This document shows positions 52,758 through 61,099 of a stretch of DNA of 64,000 nt, piece after piece. The notes under the pieces were generated by a model that made no database searches, was not told the DNA's origin, and saw only the letters and a list, made by a program, of their open reading frames with translations. The first letter of the stretch is position 1, and the number at the start of each line of letters is the position of its first letter. The stretch covers positions 5,952,001-6,016,000 of the forward strand of contig NZ_CP178543.1 of NCBI RefSeq assembly GCF_047276495.1, written 5' to 3'. Origin of the DNA: Capilliphycus salinus (GTDB lineage Bacteria > Cyanobacteriota > Cyanobacteriia > Cyanobacteriales > Microcoleaceae). The position numbers and the translations under genes were made by a program.

Positions 52758-53133
52758 TTGTGGTTTCTCTCGTTTTCAGATAGCGAAAATTTTGCTAACT
52801 GTTTTCGCTTGGAGTTGGGGATTACCCGTTCTCGCACAAGGACAAGTGTTAATCACCCCGAACTTTAGAATAGAGATTGAAAGATTATGCCCGGAAGGTG
52901 TCGTGGTGTGCGATCATATTAGATATATCGGTACGGATAGAACGACGGGGAGTTCAATAGAACTGATGGGGAGAAGCTATCACACAACGGCCGCCGATGG
53001 GGTGACGCCTTCTCGGTTTTTGGGATATATTTTTGAAAATGGAGAGTACAAGTATTTTATTTCAACCGAAGGACAACTGAGAATTTTACAGGGAGAAACG
53101 GTTATCTTAGAAGAAACGGGAAAATGGGAGTAA
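52732..53133 (+). CDS. Small secreted hypothetical protein
   Basis: The 133 residues begin with a signal peptide (MMISLPSLNCGFSRFQIAKI, hydrophobic LLTVFAWSWGLPVLA, cleavage likely before QGQVL). The mature domain of about 95 residues has a cysteine pair (LCPEGVVVCDHIRYIG), then a beta-rich part (GTDRTTGSSIELMGRSYHTT, FENGEYKYFISTEG, ILQGETVILEETGKW). Similar small secreted proteins occur in other Gram-negative bacteria without known function; a binding or inhibitor role would be a guess. The first 20 codons resemble the GATTTCGCGGCTAACTTTTA portion of the array, so its 5' end seems to have contributed to the repeat unit. No clear Shine-Dalgarno sequence. Confidence 0.65.
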   Translation: MMISLPSLNCGFSRFQIAKILLTVFAWSWGLPVLAQGQVLITPNFRIEIERLCPEGVVVCDHIRYIGTDRTTGSSIELMGRSYHTTAADGVTPSRFLGYIFENGEYKYFISTEGQLRILQGETVILEETGKWE

Positions 53134-53346
53134 AACTTTTATCAGTCACCAGTCACCACCGAACCCGTCACCAGTGTTTTCAGTTTGACCTGTTGTTTCT
53201 TGCTTAAACCATAAAGTTTTGTACCTCACGACTAATGAGAACCGCGATAAGAGATTTTAGGTTATCCTAAATTATCGGATTTGTAGATACTGGGGATTTA
53301 ACTCAAGCTTTTAGTTCGTTAAATATGATTCGGGGTAAACCAATAG

Positions 53347-54438
53347 ATGACAACTGTATTTGATATCGCAATTGTGGGTGCGGGGTTTGCCGGGTTAACC
53401 GCCGCCAAAGAACTCCAACGGGCGGGTAATTCTGTTGTTGTTTTGGAAAAATCTCGCGGAGTTGGCGGACGCTGTGCAACTCGTCGCGTTTCAGATCTTT
53501 GTATCGATCACGGAGTCCGTTATTTACAAGCAACGGGAAAAGAAACTCAAAGTTTGATTGAACGCTTGACCGCCAACAACGTTTTACAACTGTGGACGGA
53601 TAAAATATGCGGGTTCAAAGATAATCTACTCCAACCTCTACAAACCCAACCTTTATATATCGCCCCCAACGGGATGAATTCTGTCGGGAAAGAACTCGCT
53701 GTTGGTTTGGATATCTGGTTCAACCGTCGGGTTGAAAGATTAACCCCAACCGAGAATAAAACTTGGTATCTTTCTTTAGAAACCACTCACCCCACCGCAA
53801 CCGAAAAACCCCAAGAAGTCGAAGCCAAAGCTGTTATTTTGGCTATCCCCGCACCCCAAGCGTTATTACTGTTAGAACCGCTAACTTCCAAACTTCCCCC
53901 CGACTTTGTAGAACAGGTGGGTTCTGTTGAGTACGATCCTTGTATTACTGTTATGGCCGGATATTCTGAAAACGAGTTCAACTCGAAAAATTTCCCCGCA
54001 AATGCGATAACTTTCCCTGAAAATGAAACCCTCGCTTGGGTGGGTTTCGATAGCAGCAAACGCCAAAACTCCTCTCAACCGATTATTGTTGTTCAAAGTT
54101 CCCCCAAATTTGCACAAAATTATCTGGATACAACCGACTTACAACCCGTCGGGGAACTGTTGTTAAAATCGGCGTCCGATTCTTTATCTTTGGGAAATGC
54201 CGAATGGATACAGGTTCATCGCTGGCGCTATGCGTTTTGTCGGAAATCTTTATCGGTTTCTTGTTTAACCACAAGTGTTCCTTTACCTCTGGTTTGTTGC
54301 GGTGACTGGTGTGGGGGAAATGACAATATTGAAACGGCTTTAATATCTGGGAAAGCTGCGGTGATGTTTTTTCTAGATAAGTCTTTTCTGGAAAATTCCC
54401 TGGAAAATTCCCTGGAAAATTGCGATCGCCAGCAATAA
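53347..54438 (+). CDS. FAD-dependent oxidoreductase, renalase-like
   Basis: The 363-residue flavoprotein has an N-terminal FAD site (DIAIVGAGFAGLTAAKELQR, then VVLEKSRGVGGRCATRRV) and a C-terminal second FAD contact (CCGDWCGGNDNIETALISGK). The pattern GRCATRR followed by DHGVRYLQ is that of bacterial renalase-like proteins, which oxidise isomeric dihydro-NAD(P). The alternative is a general amine or protoporphyrinogen-type oxidase. The extreme C terminus contains a threefold repeat of LENS (54387-54420). No operon partners. Confidence 0.83.
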   Translation: MTTVFDIAIVGAGFAGLTAAKELQRAGNSVVVLEKSRGVGGRCATRRVSDLCIDHGVRYLQATGKETQSLIERLTANNVLQLWTDKICGFKDNLLQPLQTQPLYIAPNGMNSVGKELAVGLDIWFNRRVERLTPTENKTWYLSLETTHPTATEKPQEVEAKAVILAIPAPQALLLLEPLTSKLPPDFVEQVGSVEYDPCITVMAGYSENEFNSKNFPANAITFPENETLAWVGFDSSKRQNSSQPIIVVQSSPKFAQNYLDTTDLQPVGELLLKSASDSLSLGNAEWIQVHRWRYAFCRKSLSVSCLTTSVPLPLVCCGDWCGGNDNIETALISGKAAVMFFLDKSFLENSLENSLENCDRQQ

Positions 54439-54553
54439 CACCGATTTGAATTCTAATCACCCCTCAAAATCGGTGTTTATAGGCGCGCACATTTTCCCAT
54501 AATAAAAATATAGCATTGATGAGAAATTTTGTCAAGGGATTTCCGATTCCAAT

Positions 54554-54886
54554 TTAAAAAGAACAGTCGCAACTTCCACATTCGCCCAAATCACAATCTA
54601 AATCGGGTAAACAGTCAATTCCGTCGCATCCGCACCCAACTAAATCACACCCATCACAACCGAGATAATTTTGACAGGGTTTGCGTTTATGTTTGCTATT
54701 GCGATCATCGCGAGACGCCTGAAGAATTTGATTGGCTTCCCGACAGTCTGCAAACCGTTGACGGGAAGCTTTCACCGCCTCAGAAAACCCCGCTTCTCCC
54801 AACATCCGCTTAACGTACTGAGAACAAGATTCTCCCCCGTAGAGGACCCGATGGGCGCAAGCAAAACCCTTGTAATCGGTGATCAA
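54554..54886 (-). CDS. Short YidD-like protein with Cys-rich tail
   Basis: The 110 residues have two parts. The first 70 (YKGFACAHRVLYGGESCSQY, then VKRMLGEAGFSEAVKASRQR, FADCREANQIL) resemble the haemolytic/YidD domain, linked to membrane protein insertion, though the usual basic amphipathic start is missing. The last 40 are extremely rich in Cys, Gly and Asp (PCQNYLGCDGCDLVGCGCDG, then CDLGECGSCDCSF), suggesting metal binding. The family assignment is from memory and moderately sure. It runs convergent to the renalase-like gene. Confidence 0.55.
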   Translation of the reverse strand: MITDYKGFACAHRVLYGGESCSQYVKRMLGEAGFSEAVKASRQRFADCREANQILQASRDDRNSKHKRKPCQNYLGCDGCDLVGCGCDGIDCLPDLDCDLGECGSCDCSF

Positions 54887-55188
54887 TACTTTTGGTAGGC
54901 GGAAATCGAAGCGATCGCGAAGTTAACACCTAAATTAACACCTAATCGGCGCGCACCTTTTCCCACTGTAGAACTTACCATATCGGTTAAAAGTTGTCAA
55001 ATGTTGGTGTAATTAAACTACCGAAAGCGATCGCCGGATTTCCGATGTTTGCCGAATGTGGCGAGAAATATTACCGAGTGTTAAGCACTATTGCAATCTA
55101 TCACAAGTCTGAAAAATAAGCGTCTATGGTTGCTTTATCCGTGATACCATCTCACCTGATAACAATCGCAAAAGATAGGAGAAAACCT
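54887..55188. other. Intergenic region upstream of chlP
   Basis: The motif GGCGCGCACCTTTTCCCA at about 54949 nearly repeats GGCGCGCACATTTTCCCA at about 54482, on the other side of the YidD-like gene. Otherwise only AT-rich DNA with promoter potential; the longer in-frame ORF start for chlP at 55126 also lies here. Confidence 0.5.
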
Positions 55189-56409
55189 GTGACGCTACGG
55201 GTTGCTGTTGTCGGTTCTGGCCCCGCTGGGTCTTCGGCCGCTGAAACATTAGTTAAAGCTGGAATAGAAACCTACTTATTTGAACGCAAACTCGATAACG
55301 CCAAACCCTGTGGCGGCGCCATTCCCCTGTGTATGGTGAGTGAGTTTGACTTACCCCCGGAAATTATTGATCGACGGGTAAGAAAAATGAAAATGATTTC
55401 TCCGTCTAACCGAGAAGTTGATATTAATCTGGTAAACGAAAACGAATATATCGGAATGTGTCGTCGGGAAGTTCTCGATGGTTTTATGCGAGAACGGGCG
55501 GCAAAATTAGGCGCTAACCTAATTAATGGAACGGTTCATAAACTCGAGATTCCCACCCAAACAAACGAACCTTATACCCTCCATTATTCCGATCATTCTG
55601 AAGGCAATACCGTCGGTGTAGCGAAGACTTTAAAAGTTGATTTAGTTATCGGTGCGGATGGGGCAAATTCTCGGGTTGCCAAGGCAATTGATGCGGGAGA
55701 TTATAATTATGCGATCGCATTTCAAGAACGAATTCGCATTCCCGATCATCTAATGACCTACTACGAAGATCGGGCGGAAATGTACGTCGGAAATGACGTT
55801 TCTCCCGACTTTTATGCTTGGGTATTTCCGAAGTACGATCACGTCGCGGTCGGTACCGGAACGATGAAGGTTAACCAAGCGCAGATCAAGAAATTACAAG
55901 CGGGAATTCGCGCCCGTGCTGCCCATCGGATTGAGGGTGGTAAAATTATTAAAGTCGAAGCCCATCCCATCCCCGAACATCCCCGTCCCCGTCGGGTTGT
56001 GGGTCGGGTCGCGTTGGTAGGAGATGCAGCCGGAACGGTTACAAAATCTTCTGGAGAAGGGATTTATTTCGCCGCTAAGTCGGGTCGGATGTGTGCGGAA
56101 ACGATTGTCGAAATGTCGAACAATGGTGCTAAAATTCCCACCGAAGATGACCTGAAAATTTATCTCAAACGTTGGGATAAACAGTATGGTATGACTTACT
56201 TGGTGTTGGATATTCTCCAACGGGTATTCTACCGGACTGATGCGACTCGGGAAGCGTTTGTGGAAATGTGTTCCGACCTGGATGTTCAGAAGATGACGTT
56301 TGACAGTTATCTGTACAAAACGGTCGTTCCTGCTAACCCGTTGGTTCAGATGAAAATTACCGCTAAAACCCTCGGAAGTCTGTTAAGAGGTCATGCGTTA
56401 GCGCCTTAA
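55189..56409 (+). CDS. chlP: Geranylgeranyl reductase
   Basis: The enzyme reduces three double bonds of geranylgeranyl to phytyl for chlorophyll a and tocopherol. The N-terminal FAD site is LRVAVVGSGPAGSSAAETLV, followed by the family-specific LFERKLDNAKPCGGAIPLCM. Further motifs are LVIGADGANSRVAKAID and GRVALVGDAAGTVTKSSGEG. I start at GTG 55189 because AGGAG lies seven bases upstream and homologues begin just here; the in-frame ATG at 55126 would add 21 unconserved residues. This gives 406 residues, the usual length. A hairpin terminator follows at 56440-56473. Confidence 0.96.
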   Translation: MTLRVAVVGSGPAGSSAAETLVKAGIETYLFERKLDNAKPCGGAIPLCMVSEFDLPPEIIDRRVRKMKMISPSNREVDINLVNENEYIGMCRREVLDGFMRERAAKLGANLINGTVHKLEIPTQTNEPYTLHYSDHSEGNTVGVAKTLKVDLVIGADGANSRVAKAIDAGDYNYAIAFQERIRIPDHLMTYYEDRAEMYVGNDVSPDFYAWVFPKYDHVAVGTGTMKVNQAQIKKLQAGIRARAAHRIEGGKIIKVEAHPIPEHPRPRRVVGRVALVGDAAGTVTKSSGEGIYFAAKSGRMCAETIVEMSNNGAKIPTEDDLKIYLKRWDKQYGMTYLVLDILQRVFYRTDATREAFVEMCSDLDVQKMTFDSYLYKTVVPANPLVQMKITAKTLGSLLRGHALAP

Positions 56410-56439
56410 GTTTTCTGTTAATATTGTCTCACGAAATAG

Positions 56440-56473
56440 CCTGATTTCTTCATAATAGAAATCGGGTTTTTTT
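56440..56473 (+). terminator. Terminator after chlP
   Basis: CCTGATTTCT (56440-56449) pairs with AGAAATCGGG with one wobble and is followed by a run of T. It directly abuts the inverted-repeat element that begins at 56473. Confidence 0.8.
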
Positions 56474-56539
56474 GTAGGGTGCATCAGATTTTTAAAGTTA
56501 ATAATAGGAAAAATAATCTTTTATCTGATGCACCCTACA
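56473..56539. mobile_element. MITE-like element, TGTAGGGTGCATCAGA ends (left copy)
   Basis: The left end TGTAGGGTGCATCAGAT and the right end ATCTGATGCACCCTACA are perfect inverted repeats of 17 bases around an AT-rich core of about 33 bases. No coding capacity. Its partner at 57385-57448 lies on the other side of a two-gene cassette. Confidence 0.8.
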
Positions 56540-56546
56540 GGTTTGA

Positions 56547-56885
56547 CTAATCCTTAATACCAAATTTTTCGTACAACATTTTTCTCAAAATCTTGCTACT
56601 ACGCTCTACAAATTCATCCTCAGTTTCATCTTCTAATGGTTCACCAATAGAATCACTAAATTTTGAGATAAACGCTTTATCTGAAACTAAATTAGATACA
56701 TCTTCTGAAAACTTCTCTGCTTTGTCCTGTGAACATGAAAACGGTGTTAGAAAAAATGGTGCTAATTGAACACGAACTGCTGACTGGAGAGAACTTTGAA
56801 TAGCTGAGAGCGAGATATTAGAATTTGCTAAAGCTTGATCAGGTAACTTCTTAGCCTCGTCCATAAACTCTTTAAAACTGCTCAT
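56547..56885 (-). CDS. Unknown 112-residue protein, second gene of small operon
   Basis: The protein is acidic and helical: MSSFKEFMDEAKKLPDQALA, then SLSAIQSSLQSAVRVQLAPF, KAEKFSEDVSNLVSDKAFIS, and a charged end (LEDETEDEFVERSSKILRKM). No signal peptide; one short apolar segment (QLAPFFLTPFSCS). I do not recognise it. GAGG lies seven bases before the ATG, and the 49-residue gene ends 23 bases upstream on the same strand. The pair sits in AT-rich DNA between two MITE-like elements, which suggests a mobile or accessory origin. Confidence 0.55.
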   Translation of the reverse strand: MSSFKEFMDEAKKLPDQALANSNISLSAIQSSLQSAVRVQLAPFFLTPFSCSQDKAEKFSEDVSNLVSDKAFISKFSDSIGEPLEDETEDEFVERSSKILRKMLYEKFGIKD

Positions 56886-56908
56886 TACTTATCCTCTTTT
56901 TTACTTTT

Positions 56909-57058
56909 TTACTTTGTATTTGTCCAAGATCTATAAAAAACACGAAGCAACTCTGCAAATGTTTGAACAGTTGTTTCGATAATTTGTCGCTTTGTTTTCT
57001 CGGGCAGCTTATCCCACAGTTCCCAGAACCATTTGATTAGGTCAAAAATAAAGAACAT
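56909..57058 (-). CDS. Unknown 49-residue amphipathic protein, first gene of small operon
   Basis: ATG at 57058 encodes MFFIFDLIKWFWELWDKLPE, then KTKRQIIETTVQTFAELLRV, FYRSWTNTK. It is rich in Trp and Phe at the N terminus and could form a membrane-associated amphipathic helix. GGAGGAG is placed about eleven bases before the ATG, a strong ribosome site for this window. It is followed after 23 bases by the 112-residue gene. No family recognised. A toxin, antitoxin or membrane peptide role is conceivable but unsupported. Confidence 0.55.
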   Translation of the reverse strand: MFFIFDLIKWFWELWDKLPEKTKRQIIETTVQTFAELLRVFYRSWTNTK

Positions 57059-57384
57059 GATCCAGTTATCTCCTCCAAAATGAGAGTGTAATTTTTTTCA
57101 GAGTTAATCATTAGAATCCAATATCCTAATTAGCACTTTTAACCCTCTATATTAAGCTGAAACTGAAAAAATTAGAAAAGCCAGGGTAAAATTACCGATC
57201 TTTAAAAAAGATTGGAGTATTAATTTTATTGCCAACATCCGTAATTTTACAGAGTTCATTTTATAAAATAAATACAATCAATATTTTGTCAATATTTTAG
57301 TTGTAATTATCGTTATTTGAAAACAACATTAACATCCAACTCACCCAAAAGTAATTCACTCCACAAAACCATAGTTAGTTATTG
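57059..57384. other. AT-rich region upstream of the two-gene cassette
   Basis: About 325 bases of strongly AT-rich DNA, probably holding the cassette promoter. No ORF or repeat is evident until the element at 57385. Confidence 0.5.
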
Positions 57385-57448
57385 GTAGGGTGCATCAGAC
57401 CCAAATTGATTGTATATATCATTAACTTCAAAATCTGATGCACCCTAC
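57385..57448. mobile_element. MITE-like element, GTAGGGTGCATCAGA ends (right copy)
   Basis: GTAGGGTGCATCAGA (57385-57399) is inverted as TCTGATGCACCCTAC (57434-57448) around an AT-rich core. The ends match the left copy at 56473-56539 but the core differs. The start of the glycosyltransferase gene lies 35 bases further on. Confidence 0.8.
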
Positions 57449-57482
57449 TATAATAGAAATCGGTATCCAACCCCATCCATTC

Positions 57483-58607
57483 ATGTCTAGACCCACCTTT
57501 TATATCGCGATTACCAATCATGGATTTGGCCACGCAGTCCGCGCCGCTTCCGTCGCCGCCCAAATTCAACAACTGTGTCCTGATAGCCTGCTAATTCTCG
57601 TCACAACCGCCCCCCGTTGGCTGTTAGAATCCTATATCGAAGGTGACTTTATCTTGCGTCCTCGGGCGTTTGATGTGGGTGTAATTCAACCCGATAGTTT
57701 AACGATGGATAAAGCCGCCACCCTGGAAAAATTACAAGAAATTCGCAAAAATCAAAACTCAATTATCGCCGGAGAAGTTAACTTTATTCGTCAAAATCGA
57801 GTCGATTTAGTCTTCGCCGATATTCCCCCGCTAGCCGCTTCTATTGCCAAAATCGCCGGAATTCCGGGTTACATGATGAGTAACTTTGGTTGGGATTTTA
57901 TCTATCGAGATTGGGGCGGAGACTTTATAGAAATTGCCGATTGGGTTGGGGATTGTTTTAGTCAATGTGATGGCTTATTTAGACTTCCATTTAACGAAGG
58001 GATGAGCGCATTTCCCAATATTATCGATGTGGGTTTAACGGGTGGAAATCCCCGCTATGATTTGGATACACTCAAAGAAGATTTTAGAATTAATACGGCA
58101 TCCGAAAAAACAATTCTCCTGACCTTTGGCGGGTTAAGCTTGGCGAGAATACCCTATGAAAATTTGCAATATTTCCCCGATTTTACCTTTATAACCTTTG
58201 ATAAAAAAGCCCCCGAACTTCCCAATTTAATCGCCGTTTCTACTCAAAAAAATCAAGTTAAAAGTTCAACAGACTATACCCATATTCGCCCGGTTGATTT
58301 TATGCCAATCTGCGGACGGGTGGTTTCTAAACCGGGGTTTAGTACCTATTCCGAAGCGATACGGTTAAATATTCCGATTGTGTCTTTATCTAGAGACGGG
58401 TTTGCAGAAGCCCAACTTTTATTAACGGGATTGCAAAATTATAGCTACCATCAAATTTTATCGTCTGCGGAGTTTTTTGAAAGCAATTGGCAATTTTTAA
58501 AGCAACCGTTAAACCCGCCCTGTTTATCTGAGAGTTTGGATACAACCGGAAGCGAAACCATTGCTAAAATGTTGCTCAATGCGGTAACAAACGGGGGAAA
58601 TAACTAA
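57483..58607 (+). CDS. GT1/MurG-like glycosyltransferase
   Basis: The protein of about 374 residues has a GT-B fold: N-terminal FYIAITNHGFGHAVRAASVA, central LVFADIPPLAASIAKIAGIP and a C-terminal nucleotide-sugar region (VVSKPGFSTYSEAIRLNIPI). The HGFGHAVR start resembles the glycosyltransferase-like module found in L-arabinokinase-type proteins and MurG-like enzymes. I choose ATG 57483 (MSRPTFYIA) because the in-frame ATG at 57438 falls inside the MITE-like element. Donor and acceptor are unknown. Confidence 0.8.
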   Translation: MSRPTFYIAITNHGFGHAVRAASVAAQIQQLCPDSLLILVTTAPRWLLESYIEGDFILRPRAFDVGVIQPDSLTMDKAATLEKLQEIRKNQNSIIAGEVNFIRQNRVDLVFADIPPLAASIAKIAGIPGYMMSNFGWDFIYRDWGGDFIEIADWVGDCFSQCDGLFRLPFNEGMSAFPNIIDVGLTGGNPRYDLDTLKEDFRINTASEKTILLTFGGLSLARIPYENLQYFPDFTFITFDKKAPELPNLIAVSTQKNQVKSSTDYTHIRPVDFMPICGRVVSKPGFSTYSEAIRLNIPIVSLSRDGFAEAQLLLTGLQNYSYHQILSSAEFFESNWQFLKQPLNPPCLSESLDTTGSETIAKMLLNAVTNGGNN

Positions 58608-58682
58608 TTTGGATTAATCATCCCGAAAACGACCAACACCCAGAGAAAATGAATTTAAACCCCAATACAGGAGTTAAATTTT

Positions 58683-58862
58683 ATGGATGTTGAAATTTAT
58701 GTCTTAGTTGATACTTCAACCGCTTTAACGAAAGTGGATGTTTTTCTGTCCGAACCCGATGCGATTTTGGAGAAGAATAAACGGGAAAATCCGACTAAAG
58801 TTGAGATTTTCAAGAAAACAATTAACGCGCCGATTAAATCATTAAAATTGCCAAAAACTTGA
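58683..58862 (+). CDS. Small hypothetical protein, 59 residues
   Basis: ATG at 58683 encodes MDVEIYVLVDTSTALTKVDV, then FLSEPDAILEKNKRENPTKV, EIFKKTINAPIKSLKLPKT. AGGAG is placed nine bases upstream, a good ribosome site. It starts 76 bases after the glycosyltransferase gene on the same strand and may be cotranscribed. The charged, beta-rich sequence looks like a small folded protein; family unknown. Confidence 0.5.
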   Translation: MDVEIYVLVDTSTALTKVDVFLSEPDAILEKNKRENPTKVEIFKKTINAPIKSLKLPKT

Positions 58863-58889
58863 GAAAATCTGCGGTAAAAGGTTTATAAT
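58859..58889 (+). promoter_or_regulatory. Possible promoter for NUDIX/photolyase pair
   Basis: TATAAT at 58884-58889 with TTGAGA at 58859-58864 (19-base spacing) lies about 130 bases upstream of the NUDIX gene. The following 130 bases contain a GCGCTAAAGCGC hairpin. Tentative. Confidence 0.35.
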
Positions 58890-59019
58890 GATAGGTGGTC
58901 GTTTTGCTTGCGGTATGAGCGGTTGAATTTCTGCGCTAAAGCGCAACAACAAACTGATTTGATTATGATGTAGGATAGTCTAGAGTTGATCAACTGTTCT
59001 ATAATTTTTAATCTCACCG

Positions 59020-59571
59020 ATGAAACCCGGATCAGAACCCCCCGAAATACTCGAACCCCGCCTTTTTTATCGCGGACGCCGCTTTAACTACGAAGTCAAC
59101 CGCCTTCGCATTCCCAACGGCGCCGTCGGGGAGTGGGAATGTATTCGCCATCCGGGTGGCGCCCTGGTTATTCCCGTGACATCCGAGGGAAAATTGGTGC
59201 TGGTCAGACAATATCGCTTCGCCGTCGAGGGACGCACCCTTGAATTTCCGGCCGGAACCATCGATAATAATGAAGATCCCGCCGATACCGTCAAGCGCGA
59301 AATACAAGAAGAAACCGGTTATCGCGCCCACAAATGGCGAAAACTCGGACAATTTATTCTCGCACCCGGTTATTCCGATGAAATTATTTATTCATTTTTA
59401 GCGGAAGATTTAGAAAAGTTAGAAAAACCCCCCGCACAGGATGATGACGAAGATATTGATGTGGTTTTAATGACTCCCCAAGAGTTAGAACAAGCTATCC
59501 TAGAAGGTGAACCTGTAGACTCTAAATCTATTTCTAGCTTATTACTGGCTAAACCGTTTCTCAAAAGCTGA
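59020..59571 (+). CDS. NUDIX hydrolase, ADP-ribose pyrophosphatase-like
   Basis: The 183-residue protein has the complete Nudix box GTIDNNEDPADTVKREIQEE plus TGYR at about residues 87-110. The preceding LVRQYRFAVEGRTLEFPAG is the feature of ADP-ribose pyrophosphatases, which split ADP-ribose or related sugar nucleotides. The C terminus is acidic (DDDEDIDVVLMTPQELEQAI). It is 46 bases upstream of the photolyase gene on the same strand, so a DNA-repair or NAD-turnover transcript is likely. Confidence 0.92.
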   Translation: MKPGSEPPEILEPRLFYRGRRFNYEVNRLRIPNGAVGEWECIRHPGGALVIPVTSEGKLVLVRQYRFAVEGRTLEFPAGTIDNNEDPADTVKREIQEETGYRAHKWRKLGQFILAPGYSDEIIYSFLAEDLEKLEKPPAQDDDEDIDVVLMTPQELEQAILEGEPVDSKSISSLLLAKPFLKS

Positions 59572-59617
59572 ATCTTGTTAACTCAGCCGAACTTGCTCAC
59601 TGTCGTTTTTCTTTTTT

Positions 59618-61057
59618 ATGTCCGATTTAATTTTATTTTGGCACCGTCGAGATCTGCGAATTTCTGATAATAAAGGATTGGCAACCGCCCGAGAAAAAAG
59701 TTCTCAAGTGGTGGGTATTTTTTGTCTCGATCCGAATATTTTAGAGAAAGATGATGTCGCCCCCGCGAGGGTAACTTATATGATTGGCTGCTTGCAAGAA
59801 CTGCAAAAACAGTATCAAAAAATAGGCAGTCAACTGTTAATTTTGCAGGGTGAACCGAGTCAAGCCATACCCAAACTCGCCAAAGCATTGGAGGCGAAAG
59901 CGGTGGTTTGGAACTCCGATGTTGAACCCTACGCCCAAAATCGCGATCGCCAGGTTTTAGAAGGGTTAGAAGCGGAAAATATTGCGGTCGAAACCTGTTG
60001 GGATCAATTGCTGCATTCCCCCGAGGAAATCCGCACCAAATCGGGAAATGAACCTTATAAAGTTTATACGCCCTATTGGAGAAGTTGGAGTCAAAAACCG
60101 AAGGAAAAACCGATTAATACCTTTCCCAAAAATCCCACCGGATTGACCGAAAAACAGTTGAAAATCGCCAAAGAAAATGGTATAATAGATTTGCCAACAG
60201 CCCAAGATTTGGGTTTTGTTTGGGAGAACGAATTAATTTTAGAACCGGGAGAAGATGCGGCTAAAAATCGGTTAGAGGAGTTTTGCGATCGCGCTTTATT
60301 GGAATACGACGAACAGCGAAATTTTCCCGGCAATGATGGCACTTCTCAACTGAGTGCGGCGTTAAAATTTGGCGTAATTGGGATTCGTACCGTTTGGGAA
60401 AAAACCGTTGAAGCGATGGAAAATAGCCGCAGCGATGAGGCGAGAAATAATATTAAAGCGTGGCAACAGGAACTCGCATGGCGGGAATTTTATCAGCAGG
60501 CAATGTATCACTTTCCCGAGTTAGAAAAAGGCCCCTATCGCGACCCGTTTAAAGACTTTCCCTGGCGAAATAACGAAGACCATTTTCACGCCTGGTGCGA
60601 AGGAAAAACCGGATATCCTATTGTTGATGCGGCGATGCGTCAGTTAAATGAAATCGGATGGATGCACAACCGTTGTCGGATGATTGTTGCCAATTTTCTC
60701 ACCAAAGATTTAATGATTAATTGGCAGTGGGGTGAGAAATATTTTATGCAAAAATTGATAGATGGGGATTTATCTGCAAATAATGGGGGATGGCAGTGGA
60801 GTGCGTCGAGTGGGATGGACCCGAAACCGTTGAGAATTTTTAACCCCACAACTCAAACCCAAAAATACGACCCGGAAGGGGAATATATTCGTCAATGGGT
60901 GCCGGAATTAAGCAGTTTGGATACAGAAGATTTAGTCACGGGAAAAATCTCATCAAAAGATAGGGAAGCTTGCGACTATCCCGAACCCATTGTCGATCAC
61001 AAACAGCAACAAAAACAGTTTAAGTCCCTCTATCAAGACCAAAAACAAGCCTCTTAG
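59618..61057 (+). CDS. phr: Deoxyribodipyrimidine photolyase (CPD photolyase)
   Basis: The 479-residue flavoprotein repairs cyclobutane pyrimidine dimers with blue light. The antenna-binding domain starts LILFWHRRDLRISDNKGLAT. The catalytic FAD domain shows TSQLSAALKFGVIGIRTVWE, WQQELAWREFYQQAM, WCEGKTGYPIVDAAMRQLNE and NNGGWQWSASSGMDPKPLRI with the conserved Trp and Asn/Asp residues. The length and the HRRDLR start fit class I photolyases of the 8-HDF type typical of cyanobacteria; a cryptochrome-DASH is unlikely. It is the second gene after NUDIX. Confidence 0.93.
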   Translation: MSDLILFWHRRDLRISDNKGLATAREKSSQVVGIFCLDPNILEKDDVAPARVTYMIGCLQELQKQYQKIGSQLLILQGEPSQAIPKLAKALEAKAVVWNSDVEPYAQNRDRQVLEGLEAENIAVETCWDQLLHSPEEIRTKSGNEPYKVYTPYWRSWSQKPKEKPINTFPKNPTGLTEKQLKIAKENGIIDLPTAQDLGFVWENELILEPGEDAAKNRLEEFCDRALLEYDEQRNFPGNDGTSQLSAALKFGVIGIRTVWEKTVEAMENSRSDEARNNIKAWQQELAWREFYQQAMYHFPELEKGPYRDPFKDFPWRNNEDHFHAWCEGKTGYPIVDAAMRQLNEIGWMHNRCRMIVANFLTKDLMINWQWGEKYFMQKLIDGDLSANNGGWQWSASSGMDPKPLRIFNPTTQTQKYDPEGEYIRQWVPELSSLDTEDLVTGKISSKDREACDYPEPIVDHKQQQKQFKSLYQDQKQAS

Positions 61058-61099
61058 TCAGTTTACAGTTAACAGTATTTGGGGTGAAATTGTGTGTTT

